DNA of 64,000 nt, taken from Spirochaetales bacterium. Lineage in GTDB: Bacteria; Spirochaetota; Spirochaetia; DSM-2461. Shown piece after piece: positions 30,201 through 39,513 of this stretch. Position numbers and translations under genes: made by a program. Where the stretch lies: assembly GCA_003247135.1 (NCBI GenBank), contig QKAW01000033.1, positions 62,001 through 126,000 on the forward strand. The letters run 5' to 3'. The notes under the pieces were generated by a model that had not been told where the DNA came from, made no database searches, and saw only the letters and a list, made by a program, of their open reading frames with translations. Every line of letters begins with the position of its first letter. The stretch's first letter is position 1.

Positions 30201-31112
30201 CTGGAAGCCATGAAAATGGGTGCAATTGGATATATGCTTAAGCCTGTTACTCTTGATGGAATAAAAGATGCTTTTGAGAAAATCGAACATAGTATAGCAG
30301 ATGGGCTGAATAAACTTTTAATTATAGAGGATGATCAGATTCAACGGGAGAGCATCGAAGAGCTTATTTCTGGAAATGACGTGGAAGTTACCGGGGTTAG
30401 AACAGGAAAAGAAGCATACAATCTAATGATAAGCAAGAAATTCGACTGTATAATTCTTGATCTTGGCCTAGAGGATATGTCGGGTTACGATCTTCTTGAC
30501 AAGATAAAAAATAATGAAAATATTGCTTCAACACCTATAATTATCTATACAGGGCGAGATCTGACATCGGAACAGGAGATCAGACTAAATAAGTATGCAG
30601 AAAGTATAATAATTAAAGGAGCTAAATCTCCTGAAAGATTACTGGAGGAGTCCTCTCTTTTTCTACACAGAATAAATTCCAATTTATCAGGATTACAAAA
30701 AGAGACTTTAGAAAAGATTAATAGAAGGGAAGATGTACTACCGGGTAAGAATATTCTGGTAGTAGACGACGATATGAGAAATATTTTTGCTCTTTCAAAT
30801 ATATTGGAAGAGAAGGATATGAATGTAATAATTGCCCGGGATGGACAGGAAAGTGTTTCAATTGTTAGAAATACACCGGATATAGACCTTATTCTAATGG
30901 ATATTATGATGCCAAAAATGGATGGCTACGAGGCTATGAAGGAGATAAGAAAAGTTGCCAGCAAGGATTCATTGCCAATAATTGCATTAACAGCAAATGC
31001 AATGAAGGGTGACAGAAATAAGTGTATTGATGCCGGTGCAAATGACTATCTTGCAAAACCCGTTGATAATAATAAACTTATATCTATGCTTCGAGTCTGG
31101 TTGTATAAATGA
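27228..31112 (+). CDS. Hybrid sensor histidine kinase (Cache, HAMP, GAF, coiled coil, HisKA, HATPase, three receiver domains)
   Basis: 'SEFLANMSHELRTPLNSILIL', 'KYGGTGLGLSIS', REC domains near 'LLIIEDDVNFAA', 'LLIIEDDQIQRES', 'ILVVDDDMRNIFA'. The true start may be ATG at 27264. Confidence 0.93.
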   Translation: MCSKANTNIITDMIKTKIRTQFLRLFLIIGLIPLILISFLIYFQSSNNLLNMSFGNMESIQAIRSSDLEGEIKHRFAEFESLSAGEIVKELTLAIQENTLDSRLKKLDSYFGSFIQTNSFYNIMYLSSYNSEILYSFKEEKGYYGDSGLARAWDKAMSSETTIIEDFSEYKPSGSIQAAFLAKKIRDTDGRPVGVLILQLTDLFVESILKSRTGMGQTGESYLITYNIKSNSYEFRSNLLSMKNGEYKIGYSWKGEPLSYWSDAVNSGVYGGKGIYRDSENQKVLVVFNKIDMPLLNWYLISKIDKSEVVSSLNTLVFNSIFLLLFILIVISVLSISFSKKMTEPIIKGANFAESIANGEFDQKLDIHRTDELGVLAKSLKDMGRKLKEQSWIRSGKEGLDDVVRGEHDVTELGRKSISFIAKHLDAQIGLFYVLKGDEFLHLTSSYAFSDRKGNFNKVAIGEGLVGQAALEKNEIVYTHVPTDSPEFNYGVSSVLPTCYIATPLIFEDELLGVILIGISVPVTKLQRAFITSVKDNIAILMNSARSSTVIQSLLEDAQNKQEELRVTNEELEQQTIALKDSEKDLQAQQEELRVTNEELEERTEALEKQRIIMKDKNRELEVIRKDLELKAEDLEKASKYKSEFLANMSHELRTPLNSILILSQLISNNKKGNLDEKQVKSANAIYSSGEDLLRLINEILDLSKVEAGKIEIAPEVVTIDSIIEDLDRVYRPSAEQKGIDLEFIKNSSVPLSIITDPHRLQQVLKNLLTNAFKFTEKGGKITFSVKSDSNSIKFSIKDTGIGIPKDKQNAIFEAFQQADGSTSRKYGGTGLGLSISRELMKLLDGHIKLESEEGKGSTFTVTLNLKEGSTFSVKKNQESDELPEVNKVGEIHVKDDRESVETGSNTLLIIEDDVNFAAILKEQAHERGFKVLIAEDGETGLHFADYYKPSGIILDIGLPGIDGWAVMNRIKNDPELRHIPVHFMSGKDESLEAMKMGAIGYMLKPVTLDGIKDAFEKIEHSIADGLNKLLIIEDDQIQRESIEELISGNDVEVTGVRTGKEAYNLMISKKFDCIILDLGLEDMSGYDLLDKIKNNENIASTPIIIYTGRDLTSEQEIRLNKYAESIIIKGAKSPERLLEESSLFLHRINSNLSGLQKETLEKINRREDVLPGKNILVVDDDMRNIFALSNILEEKDMNVIIARDGQESVSIVRNTPDIDLILMDIMMPKMDGYEAMKEIRKVASKDSLPIIALTANAMKGDRNKCIDAGANDYLAKPVDNNKLISMLRVWLYK

Positions 31113-31954
31113 AAAGTGATAAAGAGTTAATTGAGAATGAAGACCTGGAAATAGATCTAGTTTTAGAAGCTTTATTAAGAAAGAGTGACTACGATTACAC
31201 AAACTACTCAAAATCACATATTAAACGTAGGTTAAATCACCGTTTAACAGTTAGTGGAATGGAAAAATTTTCGGATATGATTCCTGAAATAATTTATAAT
31301 CCGGAATTTTTATCTAAACTGCTGGCAGACCTTTCCATAAACGTTACAGAGATGTTTAGGGATCCAGGCTTTTTTAAGATTCTAAGATCTACAGTTTTTC
31401 CCTATGTTAAGACATACCCCTTTATTAAGATTTGGCATGCGGGATGCAGCTCCGGTCAGGAAGTTTACTCCATGGCAATTCTCCTAACTGAGGAAAAGAT
31501 GTATGAAAAGTCTCAAATATATGCCACAGATTTTAATAACGAGATATTAAATTCCGCTAAAGAGGGTGTATACCCTTTAGATTATATGAAGAAATATACT
31601 ACGAACTACCAGCTTGTAGGTTGTTCTAACTCCTTCGCTGATTACTATATTACAGATAACTCTTCAGCTCTAATCTCTCCGGTTTTAAAAAAGAATATAC
31701 TATTTTCTTTTCACAACCTTGTAACAGATGGAGTTTTTGGGGAAATGCATATTATAATGTGCAGGAATGTTTTAATATATTTCGATAAAGAGCTCCAGAA
31801 CAGGGTATTGAAACTATTTTATGATAGCCTTATCCCTGGAGGTTTTTTATGTCTTGGCTCAAAAGAGTCAATTAAATTTTCAGAAGTAGAGAATTATTTT
31901 GAAGTAATCTCTTTAAATGAGAAAATTTTCAGGAAGAGAATTAATGTAACATGA
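31109..31954 (+). CDS. cheR: CheR-type protein-glutamate methyltransferase
   Basis: 'IKRRLNHRL', 'LADLSINVTEMFRDPGFF', 'IWHAGCSSGQEVYSMAILL', 'MCRNVLIYFD'. 4-bp overlap with kinase. Confidence 0.93.
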   Translation: MKSDKELIENEDLEIDLVLEALLRKSDYDYTNYSKSHIKRRLNHRLTVSGMEKFSDMIPEIIYNPEFLSKLLADLSINVTEMFRDPGFFKILRSTVFPYVKTYPFIKIWHAGCSSGQEVYSMAILLTEEKMYEKSQIYATDFNNEILNSAKEGVYPLDYMKKYTTNYQLVGCSNSFADYYITDNSSALISPVLKKNILFSFHNLVTDGVFGEMHIIMCRNVLIYFDKELQNRVLKLFYDSLIPGGFLCLGSKESIKFSEVENYFEVISLNEKIFRKRINVT

Positions 31955-32520
31955 GTAAGTATGACGTTGTATTAATTGGTGCATCTGCAGGTGGGTTAAC
32001 GGTTCTGGAGTATATATTAGGGAATTTATCCCCAGAAATTTCAACTCCAATAATAATTGTTCAACATTTAAGTCCTGATAGCGGAAGTTCAATAACCGAA
32101 TTATTAAGAAAATTTTCAGTAATTCAGCTAACTGAACCGATAGATAAAGAGAGTATTTTAAACAATCATGTATATATAGCACCTGCGGACTATCATATAT
32201 TAATTGAGAAAGACAGGTCATTTGCTCTGAATCAGGGGCCAAAAGAGAATTATTGCAGGCCGGCTATTGATATTCTTTTTGAAACAGCTGCCGAGGTCTT
32301 TTTTGAGAAAACAATTGGTGTTATATTAACAGGGGCAAACAAGGATGGAACAAGAGGGTGTGTAGCAGTAAAAAAGTTTTCCGGACTTGTTGTAGTGCAG
32401 GATCCTAAAGAGGCGTTAATTCCTGTAATGCCATCAGCTGTTATAGATGCAGGGTGTGCCGATTATGTTCTCTCAGCCAAAGAGATCGTACAGTTACTCA
32501 ATAAAGTTCTCAAGGAGTGA
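31951..32520 (+). CDS. cheB: CheB-type methylesterase domain protein without receiver domain
   Basis: 'VVLIGASAGGLTVLEYIL', 'VIIVQHLSPDSGSSITELL', 'GVILTGANKDGTRGCVAVKKFSGLVVVQDPKEA'. Only 189 aa. Confidence 0.93.
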   Translation: MSKYDVVLIGASAGGLTVLEYILGNLSPEISTPIIIVQHLSPDSGSSITELLRKFSVIQLTEPIDKESILNNHVYIAPADYHILIEKDRSFALNQGPKENYCRPAIDILFETAAEVFFEKTIGVILTGANKDGTRGCVAVKKFSGLVVVQDPKEALIPVMPSAVIDAGCADYVLSAKEIVQLLNKVLKE

Positions 32521-33536
32521 TTATGTCCAAAATGAATATTCTGGTAGTTGATGACAGAGAAGAAAATCTGTTTTCCATGAAACAGTTATTAGAAAACGAA
32601 GAGCTTGACATTAATGTTTATACCGCAGATTCAGGTTTAAAAGCATTAGAGCAGACTCTTAGTCACGATTTTCTACTAATTTTAATGGATGTTCAGATGC
32701 CGGAAATGAATGGATATGAAACAGCTGAACTACTACGAGGAAGCAAAAAAACAAAATACATTCCAATAATATTTGTAACTGCCAACAGCAGAGAAGAGAA
32801 TAACATCTTTCAGGGGTACGAGAGCGGAGCTGTTGATTACCTTTTTAAACCAATAAACCCAATGGTACTACTTAGCAAAATAAGGGTTTTTGTTGAGTTA
32901 GGAATGCAGAAAATAGTTCTTGAAGAGAAGACTAAAGAACTGGATATAAAGATAAAAGAGCTGGAATCTTTAAAAAGTGAACTTGAAATAAAAAACAGAA
33001 CCCTGGAACAGCTTACCATGGAGGATGGTTTAACAGCTTTAGGAAACAGAAGATGTTTTGACTTAACATTAATCACTGAGTGGCAGAGGGGATTACGTTT
33101 TAAACAACCTCTCTCTTTAATAATGATAGATATTGATCATTTTAAACTTTATAACGACACTTACGGCCACCAGGAAGGAGATATATGCCTTAAAAGGGTT
33201 GCAAGTTCTCTAAAAGCTACCTTAAAAAGACAGTGCGATATTGTTGCCAGGTATGGGGGGGAGGAGTTTATTGCGATACTTCCAGACACTGATTCCAATG
33301 GGGCTAAGCATGTAGCTGAGAGAATGTTAACAGCAATAGCTCGGCTTGAAATATCCCATAGTTCATCTTTAACTGAGAAAATTGTTACAGTTAGTCTGGG
33401 TGTTGCTACAATTGTTCCGGACTCAAACTCAATCCCGGAATTTCTGGTTAAAGCAGTGGATCAAGCTCTATACAAAGCCAAGGATGAGGGAAGAAACAGA
33501 GTAATAGTTGCTGATTCAGTATCTATTTTAAGCTGA
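32517..33536 (+). CDS. Response regulator with GGDEF domain (diguanylate cyclase)
   Basis: REC 'ILVVDDREENLFSM', 'LILMDVQMPEMNGYE'; 'RYGGEEFIAILP' (GGEEF). Confidence 0.95.
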   Translation: MIMSKMNILVVDDREENLFSMKQLLENEELDINVYTADSGLKALEQTLSHDFLLILMDVQMPEMNGYETAELLRGSKKTKYIPIIFVTANSREENNIFQGYESGAVDYLFKPINPMVLLSKIRVFVELGMQKIVLEEKTKELDIKIKELESLKSELEIKNRTLEQLTMEDGLTALGNRRCFDLTLITEWQRGLRFKQPLSLIMIDIDHFKLYNDTYGHQEGDICLKRVASSLKATLKRQCDIVARYGGEEFIAILPDTDSNGAKHVAERMLTAIARLEISHSSSLTEKIVTVSLGVATIVPDSNSIPEFLVKAVDQALYKAKDEGRNRVIVADSVSILS

Positions 33537-34379
33537 TAAAAGCTTTAAAACCTTCTTTGCTGTTAATGAAAGTATATATACCAATCCTGCTAATATTATT
33601 ATCATTGGGCCTGATGGTGTGTCGGTTATATAGCTTAAAGTTATACCAGAAACTGAAAAAATTGTTGTAAGAAAAATTGTACTAATAATTAATGGAGCAA
33701 GTCTTTTGTAAAATAACCCGCTAATAGCGGATGGAATTGTTAATAAAGCTATAACCATTACTATTCCAACTATAGTAGTCATTAAAACTACAGTTATCGC
33801 TGTTAGAATCAGAATTAGAAAGTAATAGAAATTAGGGCTTCCTCCTCTTATTGAAGTATACTCTTCATCGAAGCTGGAAGCCTGTAATTTGTTAAAAAAG
33901 AGAAACCCAACTGAAATTACAACAAGGTCAAGTGCACTAACAAGATAGAGATCCATATTGGATACAATTAGTATATTTCCAAAAAGATAACTCATAGGGT
34001 CTGTATAACCCGAAGTTTTGGAAATAAAAAGAAGACCGACTGCCATTCCAATTGCCCAGATAGCACCAATTATAGAGTCTTCCCGCTCTTTTCCGTAAAT
34101 TTTTACACAGCCTATAATAACTGCTGAAATTATTGAGGCCCCAAAGGCTCCAAGAGTTGGATGAAACCAGTCCCATCCAAAATTCTCCTTGGCATATAGA
34201 GCAAAACCAATTCCGGCTAAAACTGAGTGGCTAATAGCACCAGCAATATAACTTATTTTTCTAATAACAACAAAAGTTCCTATAACTCCAAATGAAATAC
34301 TTGATAGTATTCCAATAATAAGTGCGTTTCTTAAGAATGGTATCTCAGGGTTTAAAAAAGATTGTATTAAATCACTCAT
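33528..34379 (-). CDS. Metal (Zn/Mn) ABC transporter permease (ABC-3 family)
   Basis: 'GVIGTFVVIRKISYIAGAISHSVLAGIG' typical of ABC-3 permeases. Confidence 0.92.
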   Translation of the reverse strand: MSDLIQSFLNPEIPFLRNALIIGILSSISFGVIGTFVVIRKISYIAGAISHSVLAGIGFALYAKENFGWDWFHPTLGAFGASIISAVIIGCVKIYGKEREDSIIGAIWAIGMAVGLLFISKTSGYTDPMSYLFGNILIVSNMDLYLVSALDLVVISVGFLFFNKLQASSFDEEYTSIRGGSPNFYYFLILILTAITVVLMTTIVGIVMVIALLTIPSAISGLFYKRLAPLIISTIFLTTIFSVSGITLSYITDTPSGPMIIILAGLVYILSLTAKKVLKLLSA

Positions 34380-35133
34380 GAATTTCCTCTACTTTAGTAC
34401 TGTGTTCTACAAATTTTACAGGGTGACTAAATAGTTTATCTATAGAACATGATGTTATATCCCCAGTCGGATGAATTTTTACTTCTTTGTTTATACATAT
34501 TACCTTTTTTACATTTTCAGAAACAAAGGTTAAGTTGTGACTGATTAATATTATTGTCATCCGGTTATTTAATTTAAACAGAAGTTTGTATAGCATATTT
34601 TCTGTTGTGGCATCTATGTTAGATGTTGGTTCATCAAGAATTAATACTTCCGGGTTTGCTGAGATGGCTCTTGCAATAAGAACTCTCTGTCTCTGACCTC
34701 CGGAAAGTTCCGAAAAGTGTCTGTTTTCAAACCCCTCCAAATCAACACTTTTTAAAGCGTTTCTGGCTGCATCTCTGTCCTGTTTGTTGTAAAATAGGGA
34801 GCCTTTCTTTAATCGTCCCATTAAAACTACATCAATTACATTTATAGGAAATTCAAGGTCAAAATTTGTATATTGTGGTACGTATCCCACTCTTCCTCTG
34901 GCTTTTAATGGACTTTGACCGAAGATGGAAATATAACCCTCTGTTGGTTTTAATAACCCAAGAATAAGTTTTGCCAGTGTAGATTTTCCACCACCGTTAG
35001 GGCCAATAAAACAGACAAAACTACCTCTATCTATATGAAAGTGGGCTTTGCTTATTACTTCCTCTCTGTTATATTTAAAACTTACATCCTCAATAATTAT
35101 CTCGTTGTCATATTTTGATTCAATCAATTCCAT
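34372..35133 (-). CDS. Metal ABC transporter ATP-binding protein
   Basis: 'GPNGGGKSTLAKLILGLLKP', 'LSGGQRQRVLIARAI', adjacent to ABC-3 permease. Confidence 0.92.
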   Translation of the reverse strand: MELIESKYDNEIIIEDVSFKYNREEVISKAHFHIDRGSFVCFIGPNGGGKSTLAKLILGLLKPTEGYISIFGQSPLKARGRVGYVPQYTNFDLEFPINVIDVVLMGRLKKGSLFYNKQDRDAARNALKSVDLEGFENRHFSELSGGQRQRVLIARAISANPEVLILDEPTSNIDATTENMLYKLLFKLNNRMTIILISHNLTFVSENVKKVICINKEVKIHPTGDITSCSIDKLFSHPVKFVEHSTKVEEIHE

Positions 35134-35150
35134 ACCCTTTTTATCTGATT

Positions 35151-36560
35151 CTAGAAGTTTATCACAAAACCTAAATAAAATCTAAACCCTCCCCAGATAA
35201 ACTGTGGCTCGGAATATGTAAGGTCTATTCCCTGCAGGTAACTTTGATTCTCAGTAATATCCCTGGTGGAATTTGGAACTAAACTACTATCCGTCTGTGG
35301 TTGTTCAAGTTCCTGTACATGAAAAAGAAGCTGGGATAGTTTAATATCAAGGGTTATATTCTCAAATAGCTTTCTTGTGTAGTCAACTTTTAAATCCAGT
35401 GTCTTTAAATAGTTGTAATATAGTTTTTTCTTTTCAGGCTCAGATGTAAAAATTTTTGAATAAGAGAAAAAATTCCATATATAATCAGAATAGATTTCAG
35501 TCATCTCTATAGAGTCTGAAAAATAGATATTAAAATCCCCACCAAAATTAAAGATACCAATCCTGTTATCCATCTTATAAGATGATATAATATTTATATT
35601 GTTAATAGAAAGTGCTGGTGTTACTAAATTACTAATTTTATAGAATAGGCCAGGTTTAATTCCTTGGCTGTATACTGTTAGGTTTATTGGGGAGAATTTA
35701 TACTCATTATATACTGCCTCCAACAATAAACTCCCTATTAATAATTCCCCACCGATCTTTATACCGTCGAAAACAGTTGTGTTATTTAACTTAAACAGAT
35801 AATCTCTATTTACATTCGATTTAATATCTTTTTCACCTATATAAAATCGATATTTTTCTCCTATCAATTTAAATTGAATAAAATCAAAATCAAGGCCTAA
35901 ATATCCGGAAATATCTCCACTTGTTACCATATTATAAATTAAACTTATGTTATTAAAATCGAAATTATCCTGACTATGTGCTAAGCTGTAAACACTGGTA
36001 CCAGCACCTGCTATTAATTTATTAAATTTTAAATCTGCACTAATGGTGAGGTTTGCAGTCTCTGGTTTTAAGTTAAATTTTAAGCTATCAAACAAGTTAA
36101 TTGGCAGATTAAAGTATGAATTACTAATCCTTCCATTTATACTTATTGAATCAAGAACAGGTATATTGTATCCAATATCAAAAATTAACTTATTATCAAT
36201 TGTTGTGCTAAAAAACATATAGTTTTTATCATATTTAAGTCGAAAAAATGGATTATAAATATCCTGATCAAAACTTAATAAAGAGCTGTTAAAACTTAAC
36301 TCTGCCAACTCCCTTGATTTTAAACCATTAATATAAAAGTGTATTAAATCTTTGCTTGCACCTAATTCTAGCAATAAATTGTCTGAATTAACCCCAAAAT
36401 ATAGGGAGGTTTTGTTAAACTGAATATCAGCATTTAGATCATCAGAATTATATTGCAGGGTATTTATATAGTTGTTTTCCATACCGGAATATATATTCAA
36501 GGAGAAAATAGTGGTAGAAAATGTAAAAAAAATAGAAAAAAATAGAAATTTCATGTGCAC
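35151..36560 (-). CDS. Putative outer-membrane beta-barrel protein upstream of the metal ABC genes
   Basis: Signal-peptide-like N-terminus, alternating beta-rich sequence, C-terminal 'FRFYLGFVINF' ending in aromatic F. Confidence 0.55.
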   Translation of the reverse strand: MHMKFLFFSIFFTFSTTIFSLNIYSGMENNYINTLQYNSDDLNADIQFNKTSLYFGVNSDNLLLELGASKDLIHFYINGLKSRELAELSFNSSLLSFDQDIYNPFFRLKYDKNYMFFSTTIDNKLIFDIGYNIPVLDSISINGRISNSYFNLPINLFDSLKFNLKPETANLTISADLKFNKLIAGAGTSVYSLAHSQDNFDFNNISLIYNMVTSGDISGYLGLDFDFIQFKLIGEKYRFYIGEKDIKSNVNRDYLFKLNNTTVFDGIKIGGELLIGSLLLEAVYNEYKFSPINLTVYSQGIKPGLFYKISNLVTPALSINNINIISSYKMDNRIGIFNFGGDFNIYFSDSIEMTEIYSDYIWNFFSYSKIFTSEPEKKKLYYNYLKTLDLKVDYTRKLFENITLDIKLSQLLFHVQELEQPQTDSSLVPNSTRDITENQSYLQGIDLTYSEPQFIWGGFRFYLGFVINF

Positions 36561-36618
36561 ATTATATGATATTAATTTATCATAATACTACAAATTATAA
36601 ATATAAAAGGAAATAGAG

Positions 36619-39474
36619 ATGAAAAGATTTTTTAAATTGTTAAATGTATCAATTATAATCTTATTACTATTTGGTTGTAATGATTTACTGGGACCTGGTA
36701 CCGATGGAGATCCTAACATTGACCCTGTAATTGATGATACCCCAACTTATGCTGATGAGGTCATAAACGAGTTTATATCCGAGATTTCTACACCAACTAG
36801 AGGAATTACTCCGGATATCGAGCGAATGAGAACAGTTATAAAAGCAGAACTAAAAGTTCAAGGATTGGAAAAATCTACATCTTTATCTGCTTTAATACCA
36901 GTTGTTGCCTCTTCTGCCCAGGTTTCTTTAAATGGTTTAGGAACTGATGATGAAAAAATTATCCTGATAAAGAAAATATCTGTTGCTTCAGTTGTTGTTG
37001 TTAGTAAAAAAGCAACTTCTGCATCAGATGAAGAGAAATCCACAATGGTTTCATCTGTTACTGAGGCAATGGTTGAAAAAATTACTAAATCCGGTATTAG
37101 TGCTGCAAAAATAGAAGAGACTACTAAAGAGACTGTATCTGCAATAATTAGTAATCTTGGTGCTGTAATTACTGAAGAAGCAACTGTTCTATCTATTGCT
37201 GCTAAAGTAACAACTAAAGCAACAGTAGCTATTACAAAGAATACAGGTGTAGATAAAGCTATGCTTGAATCAGCTATTTCTAATTTACCTTTAGTAACAT
37301 CCAAATCTCTTGAAATTGCTGTTAAAGAGGTTACAAATGAAGAGATAGATGATGATAAGAGAACACAACTCTTTAAATCAGCCTATTCCGCTGTAACAGC
37401 CTCTGTATCTACTATTTCTACTACAACAACCTTAATTAAGAAAGAGGAAATTTCATCTCTATTAGTTAAAGTTCAGGAAGTAACATCAACGGCAATTAAG
37501 TCAGATGAATCCTTCCAGGGATTATCAAAGACTCTGGATGGAGAGATGCTTAAAGAGTCTCTAAAAGTTGTTAATAGCGATGAAGCTGCACTTGCTGCCT
37601 ATAAAACCCAGTTAAGTACTTCTCAAACACTGGAAATATCAACTGGTGAGATTGAAAACGCTGAGAATGTTGCTAAACAGGAACAGGAACAGGCAAAAGA
37701 AGAGGCAAATGGAACAGTATTTACAACAGCTGAACTTGAACAAAAAGCTTTAGCACAGCTTAAGTACAGAAACTTCTCAGGTGCTTATAACTACTTCCAG
37801 AAAGCCTATGACAATGGGGATGCTTCAGAAAATGCAAAACTCTGGTGGGCAGTTTTAACAGTAGCTAATATCTCAACTGATTCAAAAGTTAGAACAGTAG
37901 CAAGTAATTTAGGAATTGAAAACTATCCATCAACACTAAACGAATTCTTTATAGATGATTTTTTAACTACTCAATATGTTCGTTCTTCATATGATAATAA
38001 GACTTGGAATGATGAAACAAAACAATATGACGTTAAAACTTATTATAATTATGGAACAATGTTCAGTCATATTAAAAATCAGGAAATGTTTAATGATGTA
38101 TGTTTAAGAACTGAGTTTGTTGATGGAGTGGAAGTGGCAAAATTAGATGTCCCTGCAACTCAAACAAATGCTCTTTTCTATAACCTTCAACTTAATTACC
38201 CAGAGGGATTAAACAGTGTTTACGATTCAGTAGTAGAGGCTACATCAATTTTAGATAGTGTTGAAACAGTTTTGGCTTCAATTTCAGAAACAGCTTCTTT
38301 TAAATATACTTATGATATGTTTTACACAGAGGTTTTAACTGAAGATTCTAATTGGCCAAAATACTTAAGTGATGATGAATCTTTTATACCTGCAGGTTTT
38401 ATAGTAGGAAAAGCTGAAGTTTTAGGGGCATTATCTGTTTTAGAGCTATTTAGAAGTGTTTTATCCTATGGTCAAGCAGTATCATTAAATACAGATATTG
38501 CAGCTTATTGGACATTCTTTAATCCATTAAATGGATCAGCCTTTAAATTTGATCCTACTACAAAAGAGGCTGTAGGTATTAGCGAATCATTCGATTTATC
38601 AACAGTAAAAAGTCCATTTGCAGATGGCTTTTTATTTGCAAGAGATGGTGCAGATTCATATCTGGCAGAGTCAAAAGGTTACTTTAAAAAATCACTTAGC
38701 TACCTAAATCAGGCTTTTTCTATTGTAAAAAGTAGAAAAACGGATAGCCCATTTTCATTTGCTCCTTATGTTGAAAATAGTAATCCATCAACAGACAAAA
38801 CAGAGCTTGGTTATCAAATTTTTAAATTAGAGATGGGAAGACGATGGGAGGAAATTGTTACTGGATTAAATGTTGCTAAAATAATGACTGAAAAAATGAT
38901 ATACTCTCTGGACAACAATTCTACAGTTTACTTCCCGGGAGATCTATTTGCCCATGTTCCTTATGACGATAATTATACTTCAACAGAGATGATTTTAAGT
39001 TACTACTCAGATGTAAATAATTGGCCAACAGCTGATAATGGAACCACCGGTTTTAATCTTGGAAAACTTTTTGTTAAACCAATTTTTGCAATAGATAATT
39101 TAATTCAGTTTAATTCTGAAACAGCTGAACCGGCAATTTATACATCTGCAGATATGGTTGATTTTACACCGGCAACAGATTTTAATGAATCAAATACATA
39201 TTTTATCAGATTTATGGATATAACCTTTGGTGGACTAATAACTGGCTTTGATAATGGTTTTGAATCAGATAACCAGGAAAGCTTTAAATCAGAAAATTCC
39301 ATGTATCTGAAAATTCCTGACTATGCTGCATTTAGTGTTATTAAGCCAAAAGGAGATACCTATACTTCTACAGTTGATGGAACAACTTATACATCTACAG
39401 GTTCAATTTTTGGTGCAGCGGTAATGGATATGATAAATGATGACAAGTCTGATAACACTAATACAGGAGTTTAG
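36619..39474 (+). CDS. Large putative lipoprotein (951 aa), unknown function
   Basis: Lipobox 'LLLFGCND'. N-terminal A/V/T-rich helical half; TPR-like 'AELEQKALAQLKYRNFSGAYNYFQKAYDNGD' at mid-protein. Confidence 0.75.
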   Translation: MKRFFKLLNVSIIILLLFGCNDLLGPGTDGDPNIDPVIDDTPTYADEVINEFISEISTPTRGITPDIERMRTVIKAELKVQGLEKSTSLSALIPVVASSAQVSLNGLGTDDEKIILIKKISVASVVVVSKKATSASDEEKSTMVSSVTEAMVEKITKSGISAAKIEETTKETVSAIISNLGAVITEEATVLSIAAKVTTKATVAITKNTGVDKAMLESAISNLPLVTSKSLEIAVKEVTNEEIDDDKRTQLFKSAYSAVTASVSTISTTTTLIKKEEISSLLVKVQEVTSTAIKSDESFQGLSKTLDGEMLKESLKVVNSDEAALAAYKTQLSTSQTLEISTGEIENAENVAKQEQEQAKEEANGTVFTTAELEQKALAQLKYRNFSGAYNYFQKAYDNGDASENAKLWWAVLTVANISTDSKVRTVASNLGIENYPSTLNEFFIDDFLTTQYVRSSYDNKTWNDETKQYDVKTYYNYGTMFSHIKNQEMFNDVCLRTEFVDGVEVAKLDVPATQTNALFYNLQLNYPEGLNSVYDSVVEATSILDSVETVLASISETASFKYTYDMFYTEVLTEDSNWPKYLSDDESFIPAGFIVGKAEVLGALSVLELFRSVLSYGQAVSLNTDIAAYWTFFNPLNGSAFKFDPTTKEAVGISESFDLSTVKSPFADGFLFARDGADSYLAESKGYFKKSLSYLNQAFSIVKSRKTDSPFSFAPYVENSNPSTDKTELGYQIFKLEMGRRWEEIVTGLNVAKIMTEKMIYSLDNNSTVYFPGDLFAHVPYDDNYTSTEMILSYYSDVNNWPTADNGTTGFNLGKLFVKPIFAIDNLIQFNSETAEPAIYTSADMVDFTPATDFNESNTYFIRFMDITFGGLITGFDNGFESDNQESFKSENSMYLKIPDYAAFSVIKPKGDTYTSTVDGTTYTSTGSIFGAAVMDMINDDKSDNTNTGV

Positions 39475-39513
39475 AATGATTTTAGTATTTAAAAGATTTA
39501 AAGGTGGGGTAAA

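Noticed and set aside
36858-37304. 148-aa minus-strand ORF opposite the 951-aa lipoprotein
   Set aside because: Antisense artefact of low-complexity A/V/T/S-rich coding sequence.
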